Made by a program: the position numbers and the translations under genes
Part shown: positions 43,491 through 53,355 of the stretch, one piece after another
Layout of the letters: every line of letters starts with the position of its first letter
Numbering within the stretch: the stretch's first letter is position 1
Notes under the pieces: generated by a model
Databases searched by the model: none
What the model saw: only the letters and a program-made list of their open reading frames with translations
Told to the model about the DNA's origin: nothing
NCBI RefSeq assembly: GCF_900105215.1
Contig: NZ_FOIP01000002.1
Span: forward strand, 1,736,001-1,800,000
Direction of reading: 5' to 3'
Length of the DNA stretch: 64,000 bases
Source of the DNA: Lacrimispora sphenoides
GTDB taxonomy: Bacteria; Bacillota; Clostridia; Lachnospirales; Lachnospiraceae

Positions 43491-44805
43491 ATTTTTCTTC
43501 TTCCTCTTCATTGCGTTTGAGTATATAAAGTCCCTGGATGATTCCAAAGATGATAAAGGTGCTTAGGATGGAACTTCCTCCATAACTGACCAAAGGAAGC
43601 GTTACTCCTGTGGAAGGGATAAATTTCGTTACTCCTCCCACAGTTAAAAATACCTGAATGATATAAATTGTTCCAAGGCCAAATGCAATCAGCTTATAGA
43701 ATACCGCCTGCATCCGGCTGGCAATCATCATGAACTGCAAAAAGCATCCCAGACAGATGAGAAGGACGCACAGGGCAAAGATGCCCCCCAGCTCCTCCGA
43801 AATCGCTGAAAATATAAAATCCTTTTCTACCACCGGGATCCTTCTTGGCATCCCACGGTACAGACCCATACCAAACCAGCCCCCGGTGCCAATGGCAAAC
43901 AAAGACTGGGTAATCTGGTACCCCTTTCCTGCAATATCCGACCAGGGGTTTAACCATGCCGATACTCTGGTCCTTACATGCCCAAACAGCTGATAGGCCA
44001 GCATAGAAGCCAAAGTTCCTCCTCCTGCTCCGGCCAGAAGATACCACCATTTTCCCGTTGCTACAAAGAGCATGAAAACATAAGTTACAAAGAAAATGAG
44101 GGCGCTTCCAAGATCTTTGGACGCCACCAGAATGAGCACATGTAGGGCCGCCACCGAGGTGACAATAAGAACCGTCTTCATGCTGGTGGACCGGTAAAAC
44201 ATCGTGGCTATAAAAAAGACATAAATGATCTTTACAAATTCCGTGGGCTGGAAGGAATAACCTCCGAACTCCAGGGAAAGCTGGGCACCGTAACTGCTGG
44301 TTCCGGCAAGGCATACAATTCCCAGGAGAAGAATTCCTCCTATTCCATAGATCCATGGAATCTTACTTAGCTGCCATACTCTGTCAATGACAAAGGGGAT
44401 GGCAAATGTCACCAGAGCCGCGGCAGCAACGATGACAAACTGCTTCATGGCCCGGTCGAAAGAAAGCCTGGTCAGCATAATAAAGCCTATGGTAAGGAGC
44501 ATGCACATATTATTGACCAGCAGCCTGGATACATTGCGATAAATCAGCCGGTACAGGAAAAGGTAACTGAAAAAGAAAATTACCTGGGCCACGTAAAAAA
44601 CCAGCATCTTTTCATCCTCTGTCTCCAGCCAGATGACCAAATAGCCAAGCAGATGAATGAGAAACATAGCAAAATTCTGGCGTCTGCAAATCTTCCTTTT
44701 CCTGATTTCATCCGAAAAGGAAAAAAAACGAAAATTCAAATATGTGTATAATGCAATCAACAGTATCATCAGATATCTGGAGATGTCAATAATCAAATTA
44801 ATCAT
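43480..44805 (-). CDS. FtsW/RodA/SpoVE family glycosyltransferase
   Basis: A 441-residue SEDS protein with about ten membrane helices. Motifs include the SLEFGGYSFQPTEFVKIIYVFF segment (about 175-196), the KDLGSALIFF block carrying the catalytic-type Asp (about 230), and the C-terminal STGVTLPLVSYGGSSIL signature (about 400). SEDS proteins polymerise glycan from lipid II and pair with a class B PBP, here the overlapping pbpA-type gene. Division (FtsW) or sporulation (SpoVE) cannot be told apart by sequence alone. A weak AGGTGACAT precedes the ATG. Confidence 0.92.
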   Translation of the reverse strand: MINLIIDISRYLMILLIALYTYLNFRFFSFSDEIRKRKICRRQNFAMFLIHLLGYLVIWLETEDEKMLVFYVAQVIFFFSYLFLYRLIYRNVSRLLVNNMCMLLTIGFIMLTRLSFDRAMKQFVIVAAAALVTFAIPFVIDRVWQLSKIPWIYGIGGILLLGIVCLAGTSSYGAQLSLEFGGYSFQPTEFVKIIYVFFIATMFYRSTSMKTVLIVTSVAALHVLILVASKDLGSALIFFVTYVFMLFVATGKWWYLLAGAGGGTLASMLAYQLFGHVRTRVSAWLNPWSDIAGKGYQITQSLFAIGTGGWFGMGLYRGMPRRIPVVEKDFIFSAISEELGGIFALCVLLICLGCFLQFMMIASRMQAVFYKLIAFGLGTIYIIQVFLTVGGVTKFIPSTGVTLPLVSYGGSSILSTFIIFGIIQGLYILKRNEEEEEKYEG

Positions 44806-44812
44806 ATGTCAC

Positions 44813-46996
44813 CTACTCTACACCGCGTTTGAAATGACCCCTTGTGAATTCTTCAAACGGCAACTTTGCTTCTCTTCCGTTAAGGAATCCGTCAGAAAAG
44901 CTTTGTATCACCGCTTTTGTCTGTGCTTTGTTCTCTGTGGTGAACTGAAGCCGTAACCATGAGGGAGATAATCCCTTTACCGCCTCTTCTAAGCCAAGAA
45001 GGGAGACGGCCGCTGAATTATAAATAGAATTATAGCAGAAAGTACAATGGTTTTTTACAGGAAATGCTTTCCCCATCCGGTCCTTTAATGTCAAAACAAC
45101 CGGTGTTTTATCACATTGTTCCATTCCCTGATGCAGGCACTGGGCGGTCACCATCATTGGCAGCCGGCCATATACCAAAAGCTCCCCAGGAACTTTTAGT
45201 TTTCCCAAATCCCGGCTGTTTAATTCTACCGGCCAGGTAAGCTCGTCCGCTCCCAGTTCTTTTAGCATCTCCTGAGCATAATTGTTCATCCCATACATTC
45301 CATAATCAAATACCAGGGTTCCCTTGACTTCCTTCTCTTTTAAATAACCTGTTTCCTCCAGAGAACGGATCAGAAATCCGTCAAATGCAGCGGCTTTCAA
45401 CTCCGTTAAATGTTTATCAAAGAACTGTTCTGCCCTGATCCTGAAAATATGAGGCATGGTAAGCATACACTCCTTACCGGCCTTGTGGCATGCCTCCACA
45501 GACGCTTTCCATTGTTCCGGCTTAAATTCTGCAGCATCAATATAAATTCTTTTTACATCAGGGCTGATCACCGCTTCTTCCAGGCAATCCGGCCGCTCCA
45601 GAGAAACCGTTAGTTTAGGGCCTTCTGAGGCAACTTTTCGGCTATAAACAGCCTCATCTACCGCTTTCACCGGTTCTGCCTGCCTGTTCTCCTTGTAATC
45701 TTTAAGAATCTCATATTCCAAGGCTTCCAATCCACGCCTGCGCAGATCATTAAGAGCCTGAACTGGTAAAAATATATTCCCATTTATCTTTATATCAAGA
45801 TTTTCAAAATAAAAAGGTGTATTTCCGGTTTTATCAAACTGTTTCCTTACCTTTTCCTCTGTTACAGGCTGATTTTGGGCGGTCTGCACGATCTCGCCTG
45901 CGACAGCGGCATTATGGCCGCAGGCACTTAACTGCAAAGAGACCATTTGACCTTCTTCCAGAAGCGCGGTTCCAATCACCGGCTCTCTTACCTGTTTTTC
46001 TACAAAGTTTTTATCAAGGAAATCAAACAACTCCTGATTGCCTTCCCGAAAAGCAGGCTTTTCTTTCCAGACCACCATATCCCGCCCATTTTGGCGCTTA
46101 TTGTATCCGTCGGTCTGACCTCCCCGGTCAAATAGATCCAGAAGTATTTTTTTATCCTGCTCTTCGACCCGGTAGCCCTCTCTTCCTTTAGCAAGATAAA
46201 GGTCCGCGTACTTTCGGTAAATGCTCACTACTCCAGCCGTATACCTTGGACTCTTCATTCTTCCTTCGATTTTCATGGAATAAACTCCGGCTTCTATCAT
46301 GTCCGGTATGATATCCAAAGTGCTCAAATCCTTGAGGCTGAGGCAATAACGGTCATCTCTTCCTCCAAGAACCTGTCCTTCCCGCTTCACCTCGTAGGGC
46401 AGGCGGCAGGTTTGGGCACATCTTCCCCTGTTTCCACTTCGCCCTCCTATGAGGCTGCTGAATAAGCATTGACCGGAATAGCAGTAGCACAATGCGCCGT
46501 GTACAAAACTCTCGATCTCCACATCCACCTGATCACGGATCTTTGCAATTTCCTTCAAGGATAATTCCCTGGCAGTAACCACCCGGTCAGCTCCTAAGTC
46601 TTTTAAAATCCTCGCTCCATAAGCGCCGGTAATGGTCATCTGAGTACTTGCATGAATGGGAAGTTCCGGAAAATTCTCCCGGATAAACCGGAAGGTTCCC
46701 ATATCCTGTACGATGACTGCATCCAGGCCCTGCCTGTAATATGGAACAAGATAATCGTAAAGCTCCCCTATCTCCTGCTCCTTCATCAGCGTATTAACGG
46801 TCATGTACAGTTTTCGCCCATGAAGATGGACGTAATCAATGGCTTCCAGCAGCTTATCCTCTTCGGGATTTTCCGCAAAAGCCCTTGCCCCAAACCGGCT
46901 GCCGCCCATATAGACCGCATCGGCGCCTGCCGCCACCGCTGCCTTCATACTTTCAAATGATCCTGCCGGAGCAAGAATTTCAACTGCTTTCTTCAC
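44813..46996 (-). CDS. U32 family peptidase
   Basis: A 727-residue cytosolic protein of the U32 collagenase-like family. The lead is VEILAPAGSFESMKAAVAAGADAVYMGG (about 4-31), and the family signature is ESFVHGALCYCYSGQCLFSS with further Cys in GRCAQTCRLPYE, a [4Fe-4S]-like set. A C-terminal extension includes HCTFCYNSIYNS with two more Cys. E. coli relatives RlhA and TrhP hydroxylate rRNA and tRNA, so an RNA-modification role is as likely as a protease. The frame opens at 47059, but AGGAGG stands five bases before a GTG at 46996, which I take as the start. Confidence 0.9.
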   Translation of the reverse strand: MKKAVEILAPAGSFESMKAAVAAGADAVYMGGSRFGARAFAENPEEDKLLEAIDYVHLHGRKLYMTVNTLMKEQEIGELYDYLVPYYRQGLDAVIVQDMGTFRFIRENFPELPIHASTQMTITGAYGARILKDLGADRVVTARELSLKEIAKIRDQVDVEIESFVHGALCYCYSGQCLFSSLIGGRSGNRGRCAQTCRLPYEVKREGQVLGGRDDRYCLSLKDLSTLDIIPDMIEAGVYSMKIEGRMKSPRYTAGVVSIYRKYADLYLAKGREGYRVEEQDKKILLDLFDRGGQTDGYNKRQNGRDMVVWKEKPAFREGNQELFDFLDKNFVEKQVREPVIGTALLEEGQMVSLQLSACGHNAAVAGEIVQTAQNQPVTEEKVRKQFDKTGNTPFYFENLDIKINGNIFLPVQALNDLRRRGLEALEYEILKDYKENRQAEPVKAVDEAVYSRKVASEGPKLTVSLERPDCLEEAVISPDVKRIYIDAAEFKPEQWKASVEACHKAGKECMLTMPHIFRIRAEQFFDKHLTELKAAAFDGFLIRSLEETGYLKEKEVKGTLVFDYGMYGMNNYAQEMLKELGADELTWPVELNSRDLGKLKVPGELLVYGRLPMMVTAQCLHQGMEQCDKTPVVLTLKDRMGKAFPVKNHCTFCYNSIYNSAAVSLLGLEEAVKGLSPSWLRLQFTTENKAQTKAVIQSFSDGFLNGREAKLPFEEFTRGHFKRGVE

Positions 46997-47070
46997 AAGT
47001 TCCTCCTGTTTGCCCTTTATTGATGAAAGAGAGGATGTCACGGCCCTGCCGCCCAACATCCCCTCCTGAC

Positions 47071-47439
47071 TTACTCTTTCTTACCGGAATCCGCAGATTT
47101 CCTGGTTTCCACCAGTTCCAGCTTTGCCGACTCAAGCTTCATCTGAGTGGCCACAAGCTCATGCTTTAAGCTATAAATCTCCTTTTCCATCTCCGCTTTC
47201 TGCTGCTCCAGTCTGGCGGTCTGTTCTCTGGCCTTGAAGTAATCATCCGCCATATTTAACTGAATCATGATATTTTGATATTCTGCGCTTTGCTTCGTAA
47301 ACCCTTCCTGATGCTTCAGCGTTATAATCATCTCATTGATATAGCTTGCCAGGCGGTGGATATAACTTTCTTCCTCACTTCCGCCCAAAGCATAAATCTT
47401 GCCATCTATTAAAACTTCTGTACTGCGTTTGGAATCCAT
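47071..47439 (-). CDS. zapA: cell division protein ZapA
   Basis: A 122-residue ZapA, an FtsZ-ring stabiliser. The N-terminal globular part is EVLIDGKIYALGGSEEESYIHRLASYINEMI (residues about 8-38; long block) and the rest is a long coiled coil that dimerises. The frame goes up to 47514, but GGGAGA leads the ATG at 47439 and the conserved part begins just after. It lies between ruvB and the U32 gene on the same strand, the usual clostridial order ruvA-ruvB-zapA-U32. Confidence 0.88.
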   Translation of the reverse strand: MDSKRSTEVLIDGKIYALGGSEEESYIHRLASYINEMIITLKHQEGFTKQSAEYQNIMIQLNMADDYFKAREQTARLEQQKAEMEKEIYSLKHELVATQMKLESAKLELVETRKSADSGKKE

Positions 47440-47571
47440 GCTGTTCTCTCCCTGTTTCATTTGCTCCTTTTTACTATAACATATTTTGTGCAGATAGAAA
47501 AGCCCTGCCTGCATACCTTTATGTCCAAAAAGTACGGCTAACTAATAGGAAAGTTCTAAAATTCATGCAGA

Positions 47572-48570
47572 TTATGAACCCAGGGAGATTCCAAGATGTT
47601 TATATGCCCGTTCCGTGGCAACACGCCCTCTGGAGGTGCGGTTTATAAAACCGTTCATCAGAAGATATGGTTCATAAACATCTTCCAGCGTCCCGGCATC
47701 CTCTCCCAGAGAAGCAGCCAGGGTATCCAGTCCTACCGGACCTCCGGCAAATTTTTCAATCATTGTGGTCAGGATCGCCCGGTCATTATAATCCAGGCCA
47801 AACTTATCCACATCCAGAATGTCCAGGGCAAAATCCGCCACTTCTTTTGTAATAATACCGTTGTATTTTACCTGGGCGAAATCCCGGACTCTCTTTAACA
47901 GGCGGTTGGCCAGCCTGGGGGTTCCTCTGGACCGCTTGGCAATCTCTGCTGCCCCTTCTTCCTCGATTTCCACCTGTAAGACTCTGGCAGAACGGCAAAC
48001 AATAATCTTTAGCTCCTGGGGCGTATAAAATTCCAGCTTCTGCACCACACCGAATCTGTCTCTTAACGGAGCGGTTAAAAGCCCCGCTCTGGTAGTCGCT
48101 CCCACCAATGTGAATTTAGGAAGATCCAGTCTTATGGATCTGGCAGAAGAATCCTTTCCCAGCATGATATCTATGGCAAAATCTTCCATGGCTGGATACA
48201 AAACCTCTTCTACCTGGCGGTTTAAGCGGTGGATCTCATCCACAAACAGCACATCCCCTTCCTGGAGATTGTTCAGTATGGCGGCCATCTCTCCTGGTTT
48301 TTCAATTGCAGGTCCTGATGTAACCTTCATGTTAACTCCCATTTCATTGGCTATGATCCCTGAAAGAGTCGTCTTTCCCAGGCCGGGAGGCCCGTAAAAT
48401 AAAACATGATCCAGGGATTCCCCCCTGGCTTTGGCGGCATCAATGTATACTTTTAAATTGGTACGTATCTTTTCCTGTCCAATATACTCAGCAAGACACA
48501 TGGGCCTTAAGTTTGGTTCTATTCTTTTATCTTCTTCTGTTATCTCTGTGGTTATAATTCTACGTTCCAT
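47572..48570 (-). CDS. ruvB: Holliday junction helicase subunit RuvB
   Basis: A 332-residue AAA+ motor that drives branch migration with RuvA. Walker A is GPPGLGKTT (about residue 60-68), Walker B is LFVDEIHRL (about 108), sensor 1 lies in LVGATTRAG (about 155), the arginine finger in PLRDRFG (about 170), and the C-terminal winged helix begins [15 protein letters not shown] leads the ATG. It lies 20 bp after ruvA and they form one operon. Confidence 0.96.
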   Translation of the reverse strand: MERRIITTEITEEDKRIEPNLRPMCLAEYIGQEKIRTNLKVYIDAAKARGESLDHVLFYGPPGLGKTTLSGIIANEMGVNMKVTSGPAIEKPGEMAAILNNLQEGDVLFVDEIHRLNRQVEEVLYPAMEDFAIDIMLGKDSSARSIRLDLPKFTLVGATTRAGLLTAPLRDRFGVVQKLEFYTPQELKIIVCRSARVLQVEIEEEGAAEIAKRSRGTPRLANRLLKRVRDFAQVKYNGIITKEVADFALDILDVDKFGLDYNDRAILTTMIEKFAGGPVGLDTLAASLGEDAGTLEDVYEPYLLMNGFINRTSRGRVATERAYKHLGISLGS

Positions 48571-48590
48571 CTCTGCCTTTACCCGTTATT

Positions 48591-49202
48591 TTATATAAAT
48601 GCCAGATGCTTTAAGGAGGCCTTAAGAACATCTTCCACCGTCATGGATTCCGTTACTTCCACCTGACGAACCGCCTTGCCCGCCTCAACTGAGGAATATC
48701 CCAGAGCAGCCAGTGCTTCCATGGCTTCTCCTGCCACCCCGCCGCCGGATAAAACAGGCCCGTTCCCCTGCTCCACAAATCCGGAAGGGAGAATTCCAGC
48801 GATGTCAATCTTATCTTTTAAATCCAATATAATCCTCTGAGCAGTCTTTACTCCTACCCCCGGCGCTTTGGATATGGCTTTGGCATCTCCTGAAACAATG
48901 GCCCTTCTTAAATCATCCGGGTCAAGGGCAGAAAGAATTCCCAAGGCTCCTTTGGGGCCAATCCCGTTCACACTTATGAGCTGCTTAAACATCTGCAGAT
49001 CCTGACGGTTTAAGAAACCGTAGAGGCACATGGCATCCTCTCTTACCTGAAAATATGTATACAATTTTGTCTCTACGCCAATTCCCGGCATATTTTGAAT
49101 CACGGATATGGGAACATGTATCTCATATCCCACGTTCCCGCTCTCTATAACAACGATATCTTCAAATATTTCAACCAATGGCCCTTTTACGAAAGAAATC
49201 AC
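48591..49202 (-). CDS. ruvA: Holliday junction helicase subunit RuvA
   Basis: A 203-residue RuvA with an OB fold (residues 1-65), two helix-hairpin-helix motifs (LISVNGIGPKGALGIL near 72-87 and ISKAPGVGVKTAQRII near 107-122) and a C-terminal UBA-like domain (GEAMEALAALGYSSVEA, about 157-173) that contacts RuvB. It binds four-way junctions. The start codon is GTG at 49202, with AGGAG nine bases ahead. A consensus promoter lies at 49250-49278. Confidence 0.96.
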   Translation of the reverse strand: MISFVKGPLVEIFEDIVVIESGNVGYEIHVPISVIQNMPGIGVETKLYTYFQVREDAMCLYGFLNRQDLQMFKQLISVNGIGPKGALGILSALDPDDLRRAIVSGDAKAISKAPGVGVKTAQRIILDLKDKIDIAGILPSGFVEQGNGPVLSGGGVAGEAMEALAALGYSSVEAGKAVRQVEVTESMTVEDVLKASLKHLAFI

Positions 49203-49249
49203 GACCTCTGTCTCCTTTTGTTATGCTGGAAATCTAATCTATATTATTT

Positions 49250-49278
49250 ATCATAGCATACAGCCTGTTCTTATGCAA
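49250..49278 (-). promoter_or_regulatory. ruvAB promoter
   Basis: TTGCAT (49278-49273) and TATGAT (49255-49250) on the minus strand, 17-bp spacer. It lies back-to-back with the promoter of the exonuclease gene, 30 bp away. Confidence 0.65.
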
Positions 49279-49308
49279 GCGGATAGTCGAACAAATATTC
49301 TGTTTCCG

Positions 49309-49337
49309 TTGACGGACCGGCGCCAATCCGCTATAAT
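49309..49337 (+). promoter_or_regulatory. promoter of the YprB-type exonuclease gene
   Basis: TTGACG (49309-49314) and TATAAT (49332-49337), 17-bp spacer; leader of about 100 bases. Confidence 0.75.
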
Positions 49338-49441
49338 ATTGGGAGAGAAATTACCCTGCGGGTATCCCCATACACCCGGTAAAGCGGGGTTTGCCCTGTT
49401 CAAAAAACATGGACAGTACTAAGGAAAGGGCGGAATCATAC

Positions 49442-50536
49442 ATGATCACCTTACAGAAAACCATTGCATTTCATGAGACATATCCCTTTGACCGGATCGG
49501 CCGGAAAGAGGATCTGCTGTTCTTTGATATAGAAACCACAGGCTTCTCCGGGGAGTATTCTACCCTTTATCTGATCGGATGTGTTTATTACAGAAACGGC
49601 TGTTGGAACCTGGTCCAGTGGTTCGCTGACACCCTGGATTCGGAAAAAGAACTGCTGGAAACCTTTTTTAAATTCTTAGAAAATTTTACCACAGTCATAC
49701 ATTTTAACGGGGATGGTTTCGATATTCCCTATCTTTTGAAGCGATGCCTTGCCCATGGCATGTCTTATAATTTTTCCGGTGTAGATAGCCTGGATATTTA
49801 CAAAAAAATACGCCCTTACCGGGGAATTCTTGGACTTCCTTCCATGAAACAAAAAGCCATTGAGGAGTTTTTAAAAGTAGAGCGGAAGGATCTTTATTCC
49901 GGCGGGCAGTTGATCGAAGTTTATAAAGATTATCTTATCTCCCATGATAAATTTCTATTTGATCTTTTAATATTACATAATGAAGATGATTTAAAAGGAA
50001 TGCCATTAATCCTCCCTATATTGAATTACCCGGACTTTTTAGGGCACAGCTTTCTCCTTGAACATCAGGAGTTTTTAAGCCAGGAAGACATCTTCGGCCG
50101 GGAGTTCCACTCTTTACGGCTCACCTGCAAAAATGGCTTTGCCGTTCCCGTTGGATTTTCCAAATCCAATTCCCTGGTCTCCATGGAAGCGGATGGAGAA
50201 CACCTGACCATAACCATAGACCTCTATGAGGGTGAATTGAAATATTTTTATCCAGATTATAAAAATTACTATTATCTGATTTATGAAGACAAGGCCATTC
50301 ACAAAAGCGTGGCGGAATACGTGGATAAGGAAGCCCGGATAAAAGCTACGGCTAAGACATGCTATACCCGCAGGGCCGGCTGTTATCTTCCCCAGTTTAC
50401 CTCCTTGTGGACACCCTGCCTGCAAATGGAATTCAAGGATAAGATCACTTATGTTTCCTATGAACCGGACTTCTTTGAGGATGGCGAAAAGCTTCGAATT
50501 TACGTCCGTCACCTGTTGGATTCCCTGTGCCGTTAA
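49442..50536 (+). CDS. ribonuclease H-like / YprB-type exonuclease
   Basis: A 364-residue protein with a DEDD-type RNase H-like exonuclease fold in residues about 20-200. Exo I is FFDIETTGFSG (Asp, Glu), Exo II is IHFNGDGFDIPYL (Asp), and the last motif is LHNEDDLKG (Asp with His upstream), as in the YprB/RNase_H_2 family (PF13482). The last about 150 residues are a beta-rich domain of unknown role. The frame opens at 49391, but the ATG at 49442 has GGCGGA about nine bases ahead and lies just before the conserved part. It is divergent from ruvAB, which hints at repair, but that is inference. Confidence 0.82.
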   Translation: MITLQKTIAFHETYPFDRIGRKEDLLFFDIETTGFSGEYSTLYLIGCVYYRNGCWNLVQWFADTLDSEKELLETFFKFLENFTTVIHFNGDGFDIPYLLKRCLAHGMSYNFSGVDSLDIYKKIRPYRGILGLPSMKQKAIEEFLKVERKDLYSGGQLIEVYKDYLISHDKFLFDLLILHNEDDLKGMPLILPILNYPDFLGHSFLLEHQEFLSQEDIFGREFHSLRLTCKNGFAVPVGFSKSNSLVSMEADGEHLTITIDLYEGELKYFYPDYKNYYYLIYEDKAIHKSVAEYVDKEARIKATAKTCYTRRAGCYLPQFTSLWTPCLQMEFKDKITYVSYEPDFFEDGEKLRIYVRHLLDSLCR

Positions 50537-50634
50537 TTTAGAATCGTTTTCCCCGGTTTCCGGCACTTTAGCGAATGCTTTCTGGGCACGCATTTTATAG
50601 CTTTTGTTTAAATCAATGTTGAATATTTGGATGT

Positions 50635-50664
50635 TTTAAGGGAAGCCAAATGACTTCCCTTAAA
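50635..50664 (-). terminator. hairpin after the sugar-dehydrogenase-like gene
   Basis: TTTAAGGGAAG pairs with CTTCCCTTAAA, seven bases after the stop at 50671. The T run after it is short, so it is a weak intrinsic terminator or a stability hairpin. Confidence 0.6.
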
Positions 50665-50670
50665 TTATAT

Positions 50671-52020
50671 CTAAAACTTTATTTTTCTTATTCTCCAAAT
50701 GACTCCTGTGTTTGGTAAATAAATATTTTGCATATCTAAGTCAGCGATCGCCATATCCGATATATACATGGAATGATCAGGTCCGAAAACAACATCAGTG
50801 GGCCTGCTTAGCCCTCTTTCTTCCGGAAATCCTGATTTGTTGATAGCAAATGTCGCTATTTCTCCATTAACAACATTAACTTTCAATACCCTATGTCCTA
50901 CACCTGAACGTATATCGCCAAGCTCTTCGTATTGGATTCCACCGAAACATGCAATGTAAATATCGCCAATCAGTCCAAAATCTGATGACTCGTTAAAATC
51001 AAATCCCATTATATTGGATCCAGACGGAAAAACTGCAATTGGTGTGGGCGGTACCGATGGAATGGTATGAAGTAATGGTTCTGGTTTTCTGCCTCTGATC
51101 GGCGTAAACCTGGGTAATGTTACAGGAACTCCTCCTGTGTAATCTGGCCAGCCATACCACGCACCTATATTTAACAAATGTAATTCATCTAATGCATTGG
51201 CAATCGGTCTGCTTCCTCTTGGATCCATTCCCTGGTTTGATATGATCAGCCGTTTCAAGGCATCAAATTTCATACAGAACGGATTACGAAGCCCCCATGC
51301 AACCTGTTCTATATCAGATCCATCCATATTTGCCCTTAATACACTGCCAGAGGCTAAAGTTCTGCCTTCTTTTACTTGATATTGTTGAATATTGGGAACT
51401 CCAAAAGGGGAAAAAGCTCCGGTAACAGCCGTCCCCATGGCTGGTATCAATACATTTTTAGTTTCAAAATTAGTGTAGTTAAGAAATATATAGGAACCTG
51501 GATAATCATGTAAATGAGGATGCTCAAGAACCCAGCTATTATCCAGTCCTACTACACCGGAATTCGTTATTGTTCCCTGTCCAAAATATATTTTCTCATC
51601 AATACCAAATTCGACACGGTTGTTGCTAAAGTCTCCATTGCTTGGCAAGCCACTTATAATATCCTGTCTTGTACCATCCGGACTAAGAACTGTTACAACG
51701 CCTTTATGCGATACATATATATATCCATTTTTATAATTGATACCAGTTATGGGGACATTAAAGCCATCGGCTACAACATCTATATTTCCATTGCTAATAC
51801 GCATAACTTTAGGATTCATTGTAGCCATTCCGGAGTCAGCAATTAACATATCACCCTTTTCTGTAAAAACCATACCAATAGGTGCATTTAATCCCTGAGC
51901 AAATACTTCTATTTGATAACCTACAGGTACACTTATTCTATCTGGATCAAGCTCCCTCTGTTTATATGGAGCTTGCTGCATGCATGACCTCTGTAAGAGC
52001 TTGTTTACAGCGAAATTCAC
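50671..52020 (-). CDS. glucose/sorbosone dehydrogenase-like six-bladed propeller
   Basis: A 449-residue protein with the repeated propeller pattern of PQQ-type sugar dehydrogenases: VFAQGLNAPIGMVFTEKGDMLIADSG (about 38-63), VRRISNG-type turns, WGLRNPFCMKFD (about 245) and LSRPTDVVFGPDHSMYISDMA (about 400). There is no signal peptide or export motif, unlike secreted relatives, so the place of action is unclear. The catalytic His and cofactor sites cannot be checked by eye. GTG start at 52020 with GGAG seven bases before. Codon and base use are more AT-rich than the ruv or pbp genes, hinting at later arrival. It has no operon partner. Confidence 0.75.
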   Translation of the reverse strand: MNFAVNKLLQRSCMQQAPYKQRELDPDRISVPVGYQIEVFAQGLNAPIGMVFTEKGDMLIADSGMATMNPKVMRISNGNIDVVADGFNVPITGINYKNGYIYVSHKGVVTVLSPDGTRQDIISGLPSNGDFSNNRVEFGIDEKIYFGQGTITNSGVVGLDNSWVLEHPHLHDYPGSYIFLNYTNFETKNVLIPAMGTAVTGAFSPFGVPNIQQYQVKEGRTLASGSVLRANMDGSDIEQVAWGLRNPFCMKFDALKRLIISNQGMDPRGSRPIANALDELHLLNIGAWYGWPDYTGGVPVTLPRFTPIRGRKPEPLLHTIPSVPPTPIAVFPSGSNIMGFDFNESSDFGLIGDIYIACFGGIQYEELGDIRSGVGHRVLKVNVVNGEIATFAINKSGFPEERGLSRPTDVVFGPDHSMYISDMAIADLDMQNIYLPNTGVIWRIRKIKF

Positions 52021-52182
52021 TTTAAATCTCCGCTTATATTATTCTTTACAATATATGATAAATATAAATATAAAGTGATCGATCTGTACATGATATTCAT
52101 CGGTAGGATTTCCGGATTTTGCCGGCCTTCCAAAAGATTCACAACCAAGCCTATTGGATTTAAATTTCAGTATGAAAAATCA

Positions 52183-52207
52183 AACGATCAGCTTTATACT
52201 GATCGTT
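52183..52207 (-). terminator. hairpin after the DUF1801 gene
   Basis: AACGATCAG pairs with CTGATCGTT around a seven-base loop; on the minus strand it is followed by a T-rich stretch, about 55 bases after the DUF1801 stop. Confidence 0.6.
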
Positions 52208-52261
52208 AGTAATTTTTGCATATTCATTTTTATCTTTGCCATATACCTATCGTTAAAATTT

Positions 52262-52594
52262 TTATTCCAATAAAGATGCTTTAAATATCTCTTGCAAAAG
52301 AGATTCTGGTATCTCCTGGTCGATATATATTTGCAGCATACCTTTAGGTGTTATTTGGAACTCTTTCAATTCCTTTTTATATTGCAATATTGATTTTGCT
52401 TCAATGTTTATGTGATCCTTAAATGGAATTAACCTTATAAATTTATCCTCAATATAATAACTTGGTAATTTGGCCCATAATTTTTCTTTCACATTTTCAT
52501 GGACGCTGCTAATAATTAAATTTCGTAAAATATGAAATAGTTCTATTATTTCTTTCCTGTATTGGTCAATGTAATTCTTTACATCGTCATTCAT
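52262..52594 (-). CDS. DUF1801 / YdhG-like small protein
   Basis: A 110-residue protein that resembles the YdhG/DUF1801 fold: an N-terminal helical pair (YIDQYRKEIIELFHILRNLI), then a beta-rich part with EKLWAKLPSYYIEDKFIRLIPFKDHINIEA (long block) and a C-terminal helix. Members are often called iron-chaperone-like without proof, so I leave the function open. It is AT-rich like the neighbouring propeller gene. The ATG follows AGGGTGA. It stands alone between two non-coding stretches. Confidence 0.65.
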   Translation of the reverse strand: MNDDVKNYIDQYRKEIIELFHILRNLIISSVHENVKEKLWAKLPSYYIEDKFIRLIPFKDHINIEAKSILQYKKELKEFQITPKGMLQIYIDQEIPESLLQEIFKASLLE

Positions 52595-52684
52595 TCACCC
52601 TACTCCCATCATTTTCATAAGTATTTATAAATACGTTTCGTTCAAGGATAAGAATGATTCACTTAAATCCCTATATTATATGAA

Positions 52685-53230
52685 CTAGTAATCTCCTTTT
52701 TCCAATAAATGTCTGATATAAGAAAATGTCCTTTGCTCCCCTTGGTTTTTTAACATCAAAAGAAGCTCCTCCAACAAATTCCTTGTCTCAGGGGCAATGA
52801 CCATGTAGCTTTTCGCGTGCATGTAATATTCCCAGGGCGATGCATCGGTGTAATCCCTGCCCTTATAAGTTTTCGATGCTGCAATCCGGTCCATCATCAT
52901 TTCGATGACATAATTTAGTGGCATCTTATGGCCTACCAGACCCTCCGACATATCTGTGGTAAAGTCAATCCAGTATTCGTAGTGATGCTTGTTGCGGCCT
53001 TTATGATGGAGCCAGGCTCTAGAAAAACCCTTGTCCTCTCTTTCCGCAGCATTGGGGCTTCTTGTCCCCTGGTAATAAAGAACGCCTGGAACAAACTCTT
53101 CCAGACTGTATTTTGACAAATCATGAAGCAGTCCCTGCTTAACAAGACCCACACGAAAACAGTTTTTCATGACTCTGATCTTATGTATATTGATCGTGCA
53201 TAAATGACCCCAAAAATTCATAAATTTCAT
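52685..53230 (-). CDS. DUF5662 family protein
   Basis: A 181-residue soluble protein of the DUF5662 family (PF18907), whose role is unknown. Conserved His/Asp features are LLHDLSKYSLEEF (about residues 34-46), WLHHKGRNKHHYEYW (about 73-87) and a late DASPWEYYMHAKSYM segment, a set that could bind metal in an HD-like fold (inference). The frame starts at a GTG at 53239, but AAGGTG lies right at that codon and six bases before the ATG at 53230, so the ATG is used. Confidence 0.8.
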   Translation of the reverse strand: MKFMNFWGHLCTINIHKIRVMKNCFRVGLVKQGLLHDLSKYSLEEFVPGVLYYQGTRSPNAAEREDKGFSRAWLHHKGRNKHHYEYWIDFTTDMSEGLVGHKMPLNYVIEMMMDRIAASKTYKGRDYTDASPWEYYMHAKSYMVIAPETRNLLEELLLMLKNQGEQRTFSYIRHLLEKGDY

Positions 53231-53355
53231 TGCATTCACCTTTTTATCCTTGCAAAAGAATCTTTTCCCATTTTACCACAAATTTCTCGGATTTCGCCAC
53301 TTATTTCCCCTTTATTTTTTAAAGAAGAATTCTTGATTTTTAAGACGGAAAACGT

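Noticed and set aside
43694..44356. 220-codon frame inside the ftsW-like gene on the same strand
   Set aside because: It is a shifted shadow of the SEDS gene, rich in Cys, His and Trp, with no ribosome site.
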